DNA of 64,000 nt, taken from positions 248,001 through 312,000 of the forward strand of contig NZ_JAPJIV010000003.1 of assembly GCF_026241895.1 (NCBI RefSeq). The letters run 5' to 3'. This stretch comes from Pseudomonas sp. RIT-562 (GTDB lineage Bacteria > Pseudomonadota > Gammaproteobacteria > Pseudomonadales > Pseudomonadaceae). The stretch's first letter is position 1; every line of letters begins with the position of its first letter. Made by a program: the position numbers and the translations under genes. The notes beneath the pieces are model-generated. The model searched no databases. It saw nothing but the letters and a program-made list of their open reading frames with translations, and was not told the DNA's origin. Below, in pieces: positions 47,252 through 56,074 of the stretch.

Positions 47252-47972
47252 GTCCGTACTGGTCACCGGCTCCAGCCGTGGTATCGGCCGCGCCATCGCC
47301 CTGCGCCTGGCGCAGGCCGGGCATGACATCGTGCTGCATTGCCGCAGCGGCCTGGCGGAAGCTGGCGCAGTGAAGGCCGAAGTTGAAGCCCTGGGCCGCA
47401 ACGCCCGCCTCCTGCAGTTCGATGTTTCCGACCGCGCCAGTTGCAAGGCGGTCCTTGAAGCCGACGTTGAGGTGCATGGTGCTTATTACGGCGTGGTGCT
47501 CAACGCCGGGCTGACCCGCGACGGTGCATTTCCCGCGCTGAGCGAGGATGATTGGGATGTGGTGATGCGCACCAACCTGGACGGTTTTTATAACGTGCTG
47601 CACCCGGTGATGATGCCGATGATCCGTCGTCGCGCGGCTGGACGCATTGTCTGCATCACCTCGGTATCCGGGTTGATCGGCAACCGTGGCCAGGTCAACT
47701 ACAGCGCCTCCAAGGCGGGCCTGATCGGTGCGGCAAAAGCGTTGGCGATAGAGCTCGGCAAGCGCAAGATCACCGTCAACTGTGTCGCGCCCGGGCTGAT
47801 CGACACGGCGATGCTCGATGAAAACGTGCCGGTGGAAGAACTGATGAAAATGATCCCCGCGCAGCGCATGGGCACCCCGGAAGAGGTGGCCGGCGCGGTG
47901 AATTTCCTGATGTCGGCGGAAGCGTCGTACATCACCCGCCAGGTTCTGGCAGTCAACGGAGGCCTGTGCTGA
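47244..47972 (+). CDS. 3-oxoacyl-ACP reductase, FabG type (ApeQ-like)
   Basis: 242-aa short-chain dehydrogenase/reductase. Cofactor motif TGSSRGIG is at residues 8-15, NAG in VLNAGLTRDGAF, and the catalytic Tyr153xxxLys157 in NYSASKAG with the preceding Ser in CITSVSG. It reduces the ketoacyl-ACP in each elongation cycle using NADPH. ATG 47244 has AAGGAG at 47230-47235, one of the best ribosome sites in the operon. The stop TGA shares a base with the last gene's ATG (TGATG). Confidence 0.93.
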   Translation: MTESVLVTGSSRGIGRAIALRLAQAGHDIVLHCRSGLAEAGAVKAEVEALGRNARLLQFDVSDRASCKAVLEADVEVHGAYYGVVLNAGLTRDGAFPALSEDDWDVVMRTNLDGFYNVLHPVMMPMIRRRAAGRIVCITSVSGLIGNRGQVNYSASKAGLIGAAKALAIELGKRKITVNCVAPGLIDTAMLDENVPVEELMKMIPAQRMGTPEEVAGAVNFLMSAEASYITRQVLAVNGGLC

Positions 47973-49198
47973 TGAAGCGTGTCGTCGTCACCGGCATGGC
48001 CGGTATCACCTCATTGGGCAGCGACTGGGCGACCATCGCCGGCCATTTCGCGGCCAACCGCAGCGGTATCCGCCGGATGGACGAGTGGGACCGGTTCACC
48101 GAACTCAACACACGCCTGGCCGGGCCGATCGACGACTTCAAGATACCGAGCCACTGGACCCGCAAGCAGCTGCGCAGCATGGGCCGGGTATCGCGCCTGG
48201 CGGTAGGAGCTGCGGAGCAGGCATTGGCCGACGCCGGCTTGCTGGGCGATGAATCGATCAAGGACGGACGCATGGGCGTGGCCTGTGGTTCGTCCACGGG
48301 CAGCACCGACGAGATCAAGGCCTTCGGCAATATGCTGCTCAACTCGGTGGCCGAGGGGCTCAACGCCAATTCCTACGTGCGCATGATGCCGCACACCACG
48401 GCGGCGAACATCAGCATCTTCTTCGGCCTTACCGGCCGCCTGATTCCCACCTCCAGCGCCTGCACCAGCGGAAGCCAGGGCATCGGCTACGCCTACGAAT
48501 CGATCAAGTTCGGGCGCCTGCCGCTGATGCTCGCAGGCGGTGCCGAAGAGCTGTGCCCCACCGAAGCCATGGTCTTCGACGCGCTCTACGCTACCAGCCT
48601 GAAAAACGACGCCCCGCAGACTACGCCACGCCCCTACGACAAGGCTCGTGATGGCCTGGTCATCGGTGAAGGCGGCGGTATGCTGGTGCTTGAAGAGCTG
48701 GAACATGCGCTGGCGCGCGGCGCACGCATTCACGCCGAACTGGTCGGCTTTGGCAGCAACGCAGACGGTCAGCACACGACCCGTCCAGAGCAGGTCACCA
48801 TGCGCCGAGCCATGGAACTGGCCCTTGAAGATGCCGGGTTGCAACCCGCTGACATCGGCTATGTGAACGGCCACGGCACCGCCACCGAACAAGGCGACAT
48901 CGCCGAGACACTGGCGACCAGCGCGCTGTTTGGCGAACACATGCCTATCAGTTCGCAGAAGAGTTTCCTCGGCCACACCCTCGGCGCCTGTGGCGCATTG
49001 GAGTCCTGGTTCAGCATCGAGATGATGAACAGTGACCTGTATGCCCATACCTTCAATCTGGACGACATCGACCCACACTGCGGCAAGCTCGATTACCTGC
49101 GCGGCGAGTTTCGGCAGATGAGTAACCAGTATGTGATGAACAATAATTTTGCGTTTGGCGGGGTGAATACGTCGCTGATTTTCCGGCGCTGGTCTTGA
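47972..49198 (+). CDS. Beta-ketoacyl-ACP synthase II type (ApeR-like), last gene of the operon
   Basis: 408-aa FabF-like ketosynthase. Triad Cys164 (TSSACTSGSQGIGYAY), His301 (VNGHGTATEQGD) and His335 (FLGHTLGACGALES). In known clusters the corresponding ApeR is a second ketosynthase with a proposed role early in chain building; here that is inferred from order after the FabG-like gene. ATG 47972 overlaps the reductase stop. A degenerate REP/terminator hairpin follows within 30 bases. Confidence 0.9.
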   Translation: MKRVVVTGMAGITSLGSDWATIAGHFAANRSGIRRMDEWDRFTELNTRLAGPIDDFKIPSHWTRKQLRSMGRVSRLAVGAAEQALADAGLLGDESIKDGRMGVACGSSTGSTDEIKAFGNMLLNSVAEGLNANSYVRMMPHTTAANISIFFGLTGRLIPTSSACTSGSQGIGYAYESIKFGRLPLMLAGGAEELCPTEAMVFDALYATSLKNDAPQTTPRPYDKARDGLVIGEGGGMLVLEELEHALARGARIHAELVGFGSNADGQHTTRPEQVTMRRAMELALEDAGLQPADIGYVNGHGTATEQGDIAETLATSALFGEHMPISSQKSFLGHTLGACGALESWFSIEMMNSDLYAHTFNLDDIDPHCGKLDYLRGEFRQMSNQYVMNNNFAFGGVNTSLIFRRWS

Positions 49199-49225
49199 GC
49201 GGCTGATAGTCGCCCAAAACCAAAA

Positions 49226-49304
49226 GATCGCAGCCTTCGGCAGCTCCTACGGGGCGATTTTTGTCACCCGGCAGGAGTTGGCGAAAGCTGCGATTTTTTG
49301 TTGT
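49226..49304 (+). terminator. REP-derived hairpin with T-run ending the aryl polyene operon
   Basis: An imperfect inverted repeat (about 49227-49250 with 49271-49294) shares the GCAGCCTTCGGCAGCTCCTAC theme of the family B palindromes and is followed by TTTTTT at 49294-49299. It probably doubles as the transcription terminator of the operon. Confidence 0.6.
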
Positions 49305-49564
49305 TAATACAGGCCAGTCGACCGGGGCAGTCAACAACACACACGACCGCCATCGGGTCCAAGGATGGGGAAAACCTGACCGAATGGCAGCCATGGTGCT
49401 GTCAAAACCCCGGGCGATTGGTCCCGATCACTGGATACCAGTGACTCACCCAACTTACCGACCACCCCCAAAACCAACAAGTCAGCGGGTTCCGGTGTTG
49501 TTGTAGGTAAAGGCTCCTGAATGCGTGGCTTTGGGATGTCAGAGATTTCCAGGTTGGCAGCAGG
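49305..49564. other. Intergenic remnant between aryl polyene operon and LysR gene
   Basis: 260 bases in which I find no gene. A small hairpin CACTGG/CCAGTG lies near 49430-49445. The composition is ordinary; it may be a scar of the insertion that brought in the operon, but no attachment-site repeat is visible. Confidence 0.4.
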
Positions 49565-50467
49565 TCACGCCTCGAGCGGTTCAACCTTCCTCGTCAACAA
49601 CTCCACAAACGCTCTCGCCATCGGCGATTTCTGATCCTTGCGCTGCACCAGCCACACCGCCGATACGGCCGCCGGATCCAGCAATGGCCGGTACACCACA
49701 CCGTCGATCCGCATTCGCTGATAAGACGCCGGCAGCACCGAAACGCCCAATCCTGCGGCCACCAGGCCGATGATGGTCATGGCCTCGCCAGCCTCCTGGG
49801 CGAAGTGCGGGCTGAAGCCGGAGTCACGTGCCAGGCTCAGCAGTTGGGCGTACAGGCCGCTGCCATAGCTGCGCGGGAAGAACACAAAAGGTTCGAGGGC
49901 CAGCGCTGACAGGAACAGGCCTTCCTCGCTGCCGCTCGCCAGCGGATGTTTGGAGCTGAGCACCGCGACCAGCGGCTCGCTCATCAGTTCGACCACGCTT
50001 AGGGAATCGGGCAGTCCCAGCGGGCGCATGATGCCGACTTCAATCGACTCATCCACCAGCGCCTCGGCCACCTGGGTGCTGCTCATCTCCCGCAGATTCA
50101 GGTGTACCGCCGGGAAGCGCTGGCGAAACGAGAAAATCGCCTGGGGGATGGTCGAGTTAAACGGCGCCGATGAGGTGAAGCCGATTTTCAGCTCCCCCAG
50201 TTCGCCCAATTGCGCCCGACGGGCGACATCGGCAGCTTTGTCGACCTGCGCCAGCACCAGGCGCGCCTCCTGCAGGAACAACCGACCAGCCTCGCTGAGC
50301 TCGACCCGACGATTGGTTCGCTCGAACAAGCGCGCGCCCACCTCTTGCTCCAGCGCTTGAATCTGCTGGCTCAAGGGCGGTTGCGAAATGCCCAGCACCT
50401 GTGCGGCGCGGCCGAAGTGCAGTTCTTCGGCGACGGCAATGAAGTAACGCAAATGACGCAATTCCAT
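49565..50467 (-). CDS. LysR-family transcriptional regulator
   Basis: 300 aa, the normal LysR size. The N-terminal winged helix-turn-helix is MELRHLRYFIAVAEELHFGR followed by AAQVLGISQPPLSQQIQALE; the effector domain of the BenM/CatM-like group follows. The start at 50467 begins exactly at the conserved MELRHLRYF; longer readings run into the intergenic region. It diverges from an MFS gene 120 bases away, which it most likely controls. The effector is unknown. Position corresponds to PA5029. Confidence 0.93.
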   Translation of the reverse strand: MELRHLRYFIAVAEELHFGRAAQVLGISQPPLSQQIQALEQEVGARLFERTNRRVELSEAGRLFLQEARLVLAQVDKAADVARRAQLGELGELKIGFTSSAPFNSTIPQAIFSFRQRFPAVHLNLREMSSTQVAEALVDESIEVGIMRPLGLPDSLSVVELMSEPLVAVLSSKHPLASGSEEGLFLSALALEPFVFFPRSYGSGLYAQLLSLARDSGFSPHFAQEAGEAMTIIGLVAAGLGVSVLPASYQRMRIDGVVYRPLLDPAAVSAVWLVQRKDQKSPMARAFVELLTRKVEPLEA

Positions 50468-50587
50468 GAAAAACCTCATTAGGTCGCAAAAGCTCTTAAA
50501 CAGGTCGAACAATATATTGGATTGAATCATTAGGCAGCTATATGCTTTTTTCATTGCCTGACCGGCTACCCGTTCCCGAGGTCCGAA

Positions 50588-51865
50588 GTGAAAACTGTTG
50601 TCGCTCCACTCGCCCATGAAGTCCCGCCTGCCACGGACGATGTCGTTGCCGAGTTCAAGGAAATCTACATCGAGAAAGGCACGCCGATGTTCATGCGCAC
50701 GGTTCTCGCGCTGTTCTGTGGCGGCTTTGCGACGTTCGCCCTGTTGTATTGCGTGCAACCGATGATGCCGCTGCTGTCCCACGAGTATTCGATCAATGCG
50801 GCCCAGAGCAGCCTGATCCTCTCGGTGGCCACCGGCATGCTCGCTATCGGCCTGCTGATCACCGGTCCCATCTCGGACCGGGTTGGGCGCAAACCGGTAA
50901 TGGTCGCGGCGTTGTTCGCGGCGGGTTTATGCACCATCGCCAGTTCGATGATGCCGAGCTGGCACGGCGTGTTGCTGATGCGTGCGCTGATCGGCTTGTC
51001 CTTGAGCGGCCTGGCGGCTGTGGCCATGACCTATCTGAGCGAAGAAATCCACCCGCAGCACATCGGGCTCGCCATGGGCCTGTACATCGGCGGCAACGCG
51101 ATTGGCGGGATGAGCGGTCGCTTGATCACCGGGGTGTTGATCGACTTCATCAGCTGGCACGCGGCGATGCTGGTGATCGGCGGCCTGGCGTTGATTGCGG
51201 CGGCGCTGTTCTGGAAAATCCTGCCCGAGTCGCGCAACTTCCGTCCGCGCTCGTTGCACCCGCGCAGCCTGATTGACGGCTTTACCATGCACTTTCGCGA
51301 CGCCGGTTTGCCGCTGCTGTTCCTTGAAGCCTTCGTATTGATGGGCGCCTTTGTCACCCTGTTCAACTACATCGGTTATCGCCTGCTGGCAGCGCCGTAC
51401 AACATGGACCAGGTATTCGTCGGCCTGCTCTCGGTGGTGTACCTGTCGGGCATCTACAGTTCGGCGAAAATCGGCGCCCTGGCGGACAAACTTGGCCGCC
51501 GCAAAGTGCTCTGGTCGACCATCGTCATGATGCTCGGCGGCCTCGCACTGACAATGTTCACGCCACTGCCTCTGGTGATCATCGGCATGCTGATCTTCAC
51601 CTTCGGCTTCTTCGGCGCGCACTCGGTGGCGAGCAGCTGGATTGGCCGGCGAGCAACCAAGGCGAAGGGGCAAGCGTCTTCGCTCTACTTGTTCAGCTAC
51701 TACGCTGGATCGAGCATTGCCGGCACTGCTGGCGGCGTGTTCTGGCACCTGGGCGGGTGGAACGGAATAGGGTTGTTTATCGGCACGCTGCTGGTAATCG
51801 CGTTGCTGGTGGCATTGAAACTGGCGAAGTTGCCGCTGTTGCCCGGCAATAACTCGACTACCTGA
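50588..51865 (+). CDS. MFS transporter (YnfM-like drug/metabolite exporter)
   Basis: 425-aa major facilitator with 12 predicted helices. The MFS signature in loop 2-3 is GPISDRVGRKPVMVAALFAA, and a related GALADKLGRRKVLW occurs in the second half. The N-terminal 35 residues are cytoplasmic and acidic. It begins with GTG 50588 after CGAGGTCCG; an ATG at 50690 would delete this tail and is less likely. Similar proteins export arabinose, drugs or amino acids, so no substrate is given. Its 3' end overlaps the end of gspM on the other strand by eight bases. Confidence 0.9.
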   Translation: MKTVVAPLAHEVPPATDDVVAEFKEIYIEKGTPMFMRTVLALFCGGFATFALLYCVQPMMPLLSHEYSINAAQSSLILSVATGMLAIGLLITGPISDRVGRKPVMVAALFAAGLCTIASSMMPSWHGVLLMRALIGLSLSGLAAVAMTYLSEEIHPQHIGLAMGLYIGGNAIGGMSGRLITGVLIDFISWHAAMLVIGGLALIAAALFWKILPESRNFRPRSLHPRSLIDGFTMHFRDAGLPLLFLEAFVLMGAFVTLFNYIGYRLLAAPYNMDQVFVGLLSVVYLSGIYSSAKIGALADKLGRRKVLWSTIVMMLGGLALTMFTPLPLVIIGMLIFTFGFFGAHSVASSWIGRRATKAKGQASSLYLFSYYAGSSIAGTAGGVFWHLGGWNGIGLFIGTLLVIALLVALKLAKLPLLPGNNSTT

Positions 51866-52286
51866 GCACCGCCCGCGCTTGCAGGACGCCGTCGCGTTTT
51901 TCCAGGGTCAGTGACTGCAGGGCGACACCGCCACGCTCAACGCTGTCCAGCCACTGCAGCAGCGCTTCAGGGCTGCCGCTGATGGTCAGCCGCAGAAATT
52001 CGTTGTCACTGTCCATCTGATGAATGTCGAGCCCCGCTGCGCTAGCGCCTTCACTCACCCGCAAGGACAACGGCTGGTCAGCACCGGCGACGATAATGCG
52101 CGGTTGAGCGTGCTGTAGCTGGGTGCGCAGTCCAAGTTGCTGCTGATAATGCCGCTCGGCGCTTTCCAGGCGCAGGCGGCTCGGTTGCCAGATCAGGCTG
52201 TAACCCGCAAAGATCAGCAAAACCACCACCATCGCCAGCAACAACCGCTGCTCACGCGCGCTGATGCGCTGCCAGATCTGCTTCAT
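51858..52286 (-). CDS. gspM: Type II secretion protein GspM
   Basis: 142-aa bitopic inner-membrane protein of the T2SS assembly platform. A single helix LLLAMVVVLLIFAGYSLIW (about residues 15-33) is followed by a periplasmic ferredoxin-like domain. It pairs with GspL. Last gene of the gsp operon; its start overlaps gspL by four bases and its tail overlaps the convergent MFS gene. Confidence 0.88.
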   Translation of the reverse strand: MKQIWQRISAREQRLLLAMVVVLLIFAGYSLIWQPSRLRLESAERHYQQQLGLRTQLQHAQPRIIVAGADQPLSLRVSEGASAAGLDIHQMDSDNEFLRLTISGSPEALLQWLDSVERGGVALQSLTLEKRDGVLQARAVLR

Positions 52287-53389
52287 GCTTCGTCCTCCAC
52301 GCTGAGGGTGGCGTGCACCCGGTCCGCTGTCTTGTTCGCGCTGTCCAGCCGGACCGGCATGCCTTGCTGCCGCCCTCGTTCACGCAACTGTTCAAGCTCG
52401 GCGAAACTGTTGGCGGTCAGCTGAATTTTCCAGCCCTCCCCGGCACGCAGTTCTATGCGCCGGACTTCGACCGAGCTGGCGCCGATGACTTGTTCGACCA
52501 GTGTGAGCAAGCCGCTGATACGAGTGCTTCGGGGTTGCGCAGGCTGGTGTTGCAGCACTTGGAGTTGAGTTGCCATATCCACGGTGCGGGGCTGGCCAGG
52601 ATAAAGGGTGTTGAACTGCTGCTCGTTCTGCAGCGCGAGCTGGCGACTTTCGCCCTCGACAAACCGAATGCGCACTTCACTGGCAGCCCAGGTCAGCAGC
52701 AAGGACGCGACCAACGCCGATGCGCCGAGTCGCCACGGCAGAGGTCGACGGTTCGGGGCGAAACCGCCCTGCAACAGATTGATGGCGTGCGCGGGACGAG
52801 TTTTCAGGCATTGATTGAAGAAGGCATCAGCCTCATCGCCATCGAACCAATGGATGTCCGCCGGCAAGATCGGCTCCAGCGTTTTCAACTCCCCGTGCGC
52901 CAATACCATGCGGGCCGGTAACGCCCCACCCAGCAGCCATCGACCCAGGAAGCGCACACCGAGGGGGCGATCGGCGGGCAACATATCGGCATCTACCTGC
53001 GCGCTGCGCAACTGGATAGCCGACTCGGCCAGCAACGCCAGCACCTCGGCCATTCGTGCCCGGTCAACGACCATCAGCGGATAGCGCCCGTCAATGTCCC
53101 GCGTCCCCACGCTGAGGTGCAGGTGTTCCAGCAGGTCGCTCAGCTGATCTTCCACGGCAAACGCTAGAGCCTGAACCCCAGGCGCGCGCCGGGAAGGCCA
53201 CGGCTCGGTGCGCACCCAGCTGCACATGTCCATAGGCACCAGCAGATCGACCGACTGCCCCGCGAGCACCACTGCAGCTTGATGCAGAGGCATCGGGGTG
53301 CCCTGATGCAGCGCCGACCAGACACGACACGGCCAGTCCGCCGAAGGCGCCGCCAGGCCTTCGGCCGTCAGATAGAGCCAGCTGTTCAT
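52283..53389 (-). CDS. gspL: Type II secretion protein GspL
   Basis: 368-aa inner-membrane protein that connects the cytoplasmic ATPase GspE to the periplasmic parts. An actin-like cytoplasmic domain covers about 1-225, one membrane helix lies near WRLGASALVASLLLTWAASE (about 233-252), and a periplasmic ferredoxin-like domain ends the chain. The start MNSWLYLTAEGL at 53389 overlaps gspK by four bases; an earlier in-frame start would be inside gspK. Confidence 0.88.
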   Translation of the reverse strand: MNSWLYLTAEGLAAPSADWPCRVWSALHQGTPMPLHQAAVVLAGQSVDLLVPMDMCSWVRTEPWPSRRAPGVQALAFAVEDQLSDLLEHLHLSVGTRDIDGRYPLMVVDRARMAEVLALLAESAIQLRSAQVDADMLPADRPLGVRFLGRWLLGGALPARMVLAHGELKTLEPILPADIHWFDGDEADAFFNQCLKTRPAHAINLLQGGFAPNRRPLPWRLGASALVASLLLTWAASEVRIRFVEGESRQLALQNEQQFNTLYPGQPRTVDMATQLQVLQHQPAQPRSTRISGLLTLVEQVIGASSVEVRRIELRAGEGWKIQLTANSFAELEQLRERGRQQGMPVRLDSANKTADRVHATLSVEDEA

Positions 53390-54237
53390 CGCGGGACCTC
53401 GTTGGCAATCGCCGAAAGAAAACGTCGTTGCAGAACTTTCCATTCCTGCGTTTTGGCATCGCGCTCGACATCCGTGGCCAGGCGCAGGACGCGCCCGCCC
53501 TGGGTAACTTCCACGTTGATGCGGAACCAGCGACTGGTGATGCCCAGCCCATGACTGCTCAGCCCCAGCCCCGAGACCAGCGGGTCTTGAGTAAACGCCT
53601 GGACACTGCCCCAGGCGGCGCTGGATGCCTGACGGACCAGCGATTCGGCAGTCGCGGCATCCAGCTCACCGAGCATGCTCAATAGCAGCGCCGGCGCGGT
53701 GTTGATGTTCAGCGCAGCCTCGATGGGCAGCAGTGACACCCAGGGCTCCAGTTCGCGCAAGCGCTGATCGTCCACGCCTGGCAGCAGGCGCAGCTGGCTC
53801 AATTCGCGCAAAGCCCCCACCTGAGCCAGCTGCGTAGGCGCCAGACCGAGCGCCGCCTGCAAGCGCTGCCAGCGGTTCAGCGTGACCTGATCGATCTGGC
53901 CCGCCACCAGTAATGTATTAAGGTTGAACCGGCCGCCCAGGTCTTCGATATCGACACGCACCTGCGCCTCCTCGTTGCCAAAATCAGGCGGCAGCAGAGC
54001 CCACGCCTGTGTGCGGTCAACGGTCTTGTTCGAGGTCTGCACGGAGTCTTGCAACACCAGCAGCGCCCGGGTCTCCGCGCCTGATGCGAGCTGGCGCAGG
54101 TCGATCTGCAGCAGCTGTTGCCCACTGCTTTGCAGCAACAGGTGATGACTGCGCAGCAAGCCACCTGTGATCAACAACGCCAGGCTCATGACCAGCAAGA
54201 CACTGATCAACGCGAAGCCATCTGGGCGCTGGATCAC
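53386..54237 (-). CDS. gspK: Type II secretion minor pseudopilin GspK
   Basis: 283-aa minor pseudopilin, larger than the others as expected. The prepilin peptidase site is RPDG|FALISVLLVMSLALL; Glu+5 is replaced by Ser, a usual GspK trait linked to its place at the pseudopilus tip. GTG 54237 in a GTGA overlap with gspJ gives the usual short leader; the longer in-frame reading overlaps gspJ extensively and is rejected. With GspI and GspJ it forms the tip complex. Confidence 0.87.
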   Translation of the reverse strand: MIQRPDGFALISVLLVMSLALLITGGLLRSHHLLLQSSGQQLLQIDLRQLASGAETRALLVLQDSVQTSNKTVDRTQAWALLPPDFGNEEAQVRVDIEDLGGRFNLNTLLVAGQIDQVTLNRWQRLQAALGLAPTQLAQVGALRELSQLRLLPGVDDQRLRELEPWVSLLPIEAALNINTAPALLLSMLGELDAATAESLVRQASSAAWGSVQAFTQDPLVSGLGLSSHGLGITSRWFRINVEVTQGGRVLRLATDVERDAKTQEWKVLQRRFLSAIANEVPR

Positions 54238-54779
54238 CGCTGCGCGCCCGGCAACAGCAGCACCCGGCGCATGGCCTCGAACCGTCCGACCGTGACCAGC
54301 ACTTCCAGGGCCATTGGGGTTTTTATGCCGGGTCCTGAAGCCCAATCGCTGCTCCATCCAGCACCGCTGTCGTACACCCGCCAGCGCAGTTGCCGGACAT
54401 TACCGAGCAACCTCTGCCGCTGCACGGTTTGCGCGCCCTCCGCCTGGCTGTCGCGCCAGAGCACGCCTTTGTCCAGGCGATAGGTGAGCGTTTGGCGCCC
54501 GCTGCGCGGTTGATCCAGCGGGTTGCGCCAGTTGCTGCGCTGCAGTTGCAATACGTTCTGCCTGAGCAGCAGAGGTTGCTCGGTAACGTGCATCACATCC
54601 CGCTCAATGACCGCCATGGCGCGCTGCAGGCTGCGCAGTTCGCGCTCATGCGCTGCAGTTCCTTGCTGCACCCGCAGCACCCCATCAAACAATTTCCAGC
54701 TCGCGAGCCCGAGCAAGGTAAAAATCGCCATGGCGATAACCAGCTCCAGCAGGGTGAAACCCTTCTGCCTAGTCTGCAT
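54234..54779 (-). CDS. gspJ: Type II secretion minor pseudopilin GspJ
   Basis: 181-aa minor pseudopilin with leader MQTRQKG|FTLLELVIAMAIF, including Glu+5. The remainder is a beta-rich periplasmic domain. The start at 54779 leaves a seven-residue leader typical for the family; it overlaps gspI by 11 bases. Confidence 0.88.
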   Translation of the reverse strand: MQTRQKGFTLLELVIAMAIFTLLGLASWKLFDGVLRVQQGTAAHERELRSLQRAMAVIERDVMHVTEQPLLLRQNVLQLQRSNWRNPLDQPRSGRQTLTYRLDKGVLWRDSQAEGAQTVQRQRLLGNVRQLRWRVYDSGAGWSSDWASGPGIKTPMALEVLVTVGRFEAMRRVLLLPGAQR

Positions 54780-55152
54780 GGCGAGATACCCAGCCACTGG
54801 CACGATGCAGGGTCGGTCCGCGTTCTTTCAGACTCACTTCGACATCCAGCCTGAACAGGCGCGGATCACTGGAGCGGCTGACCTGCTCGCGCACTACCCA
54901 ATGGCGGCGCCCCATGCTGACGGTCTGCTGCTGTTGGCCCAGGGTCAGCGCAGGTTGCAGGTGCAATTCGTTCAACCGGTTATCCGCCACCCACGCCGAG
55001 AAAACCCGCTGTTCGATATCACTCGTCTGCCTCACCACATACTGACTCGCAGACAGCACAGCTGCTGCCAGCGTGGCAAAAACCACCAAGGCGATCATGA
55101 TTTCCAGCAAGGTAAAGCCCCGCTGCGGCGACCTGAAAAGCTGACTAGCCAT
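54769..55152 (-). CDS. gspI: Type II secretion minor pseudopilin GspI
   Basis: 127-aa minor pseudopilin with processing site SPQRG|FTLLEIMIALVVF. GspI nucleates assembly of the tip with J and K. ATG 55152 (MASQLFRSPQRG) overlaps gspH by eight bases. Confidence 0.88.
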   Translation of the reverse strand: MASQLFRSPQRGFTLLEIMIALVVFATLAAAVLSASQYVVRQTSDIEQRVFSAWVADNRLNELHLQPALTLGQQQQTVSMGRRHWVVREQVSRSSDPRLFRLDVEVSLKERGPTLHRASGWVSRHAD

Positions 55153-55612
55153 CGATCCGCACCTCGCCGATGCCGTCACTGGAAAGACTCAACCAGGTGG
55201 TATTGGCGGTCATGAACGTCAGGGTAAAAGCGCTGGTTTCGTCGCTGCTGAGCGCCAGCAACTGCGGCGGCCCTTCGTCGGCACCCAGGCTGGAAAACCC
55301 TCCGTCCAGTTCCAGGTGCAACCGCAGGTTATCCGGCCAGGGATAGAAGGCCGTTATCGTTTCCCACCCCTGACCCGCCAAGCGCATGCCCCGGTAGCCG
55401 TTGGCGCTCAGGCGCATGCCGTACTCCAGGCCATCCAGCACCGCCCGCTCACGCAACTGGTGAATCAGGCTGACGATGTTGTCTGCCTCCTGCCGCGCCT
55501 GGCGCGCCGGATTCTGGCCCATGGCGAGGCTGACCATGCCTAGCAGGATGCCGATCAGCACAATGACAATCATCAGCTCAAGTAACGTGAAGCCGTCGCT
55601 GCGGGGAGGCAT
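55145..55612 (-). CDS. gspH: Type II secretion minor pseudopilin GspH
   Basis: 155-aa minor pseudopilin with a very short leader MPPRSDG|FTLLELMIVIVLIG. The C-terminal globular part is of GspH/FimT type. Three bases separate it from gspG. Confidence 0.88.
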   Translation of the reverse strand: MPPRSDGFTLLELMIVIVLIGILLGMVSLAMGQNPARQARQEADNIVSLIHQLRERAVLDGLEYGMRLSANGYRGMRLAGQGWETITAFYPWPDNLRLHLELDGGFSSLGADEGPPQLLALSSDETSAFTLTFMTANTTWLSLSSDGIGEVRIDG

Positions 55613-55615
55613 CGG

Positions 55616-56071
55616 TCAGGGACTCCAGTTGCCGATTTCGGCGGCGTGACCTTCGCCACCTACGGCACCGTCGGAGCCCAGGGAGAACAGGTCGTAACCG
55701 CCATCGATCGCGTGCACGCCCGGATTGAGGTACTGATAAGGGCTGCCCCAGGGGTCAACAGGCATGCTCTTCAAATAGCCCTGGGGGTTCCAGTTGCGGG
55801 CAGCCGGCATCCCCGATGGGCGTTTGATCAAAGCCTCCAGGTTTTGCTGGGTCGAGGGGTATTGATGGTTGTCGAGTCGGTACATTTCCAGGGCCGTGGC
55901 AATCGCCTGGATGTCGATTTTTGCCGCAGTAACCTTGGCCTGGTCCGGGCGGCTCATGAACTGCGGGACCACGATGGCGCCCAGTACGCCAATGATCACT
56001 ACCACCACCATGATTTCGATCAGGGTAAAACCGCGCTGGGCACGGGAGCTGTTTGTATGTAGAGCTTGCAT
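55616..56071 (-). CDS. gspG: Type II secretion major pseudopilin GspG
   Basis: 151-aa major pseudopilin, the building block of the periplasmic pseudopilus. Processing site SRAQRG|FTLIEIMVVVVIIG, then the conserved GspG core (AIATALEMYRLDNHQYPSTQ, PVDPWGSPYQYLNPG) and the calcium-loop segment DLFSLGSDGAVGGEG. Cleavage needs a prepilin peptidase, not encoded in the operon, so the chromosomal PilD/XcpA is presumably used. Confidence 0.93.
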   Translation of the reverse strand: MQALHTNSSRAQRGFTLIEIMVVVVIIGVLGAIVVPQFMSRPDQAKVTAAKIDIQAIATALEMYRLDNHQYPSTQQNLEALIKRPSGMPAARNWNPQGYLKSMPVDPWGSPYQYLNPGVHAIDGGYDLFSLGSDGAVGGEGHAAEIGNWSP

Positions 56072-56074
56072 GGA

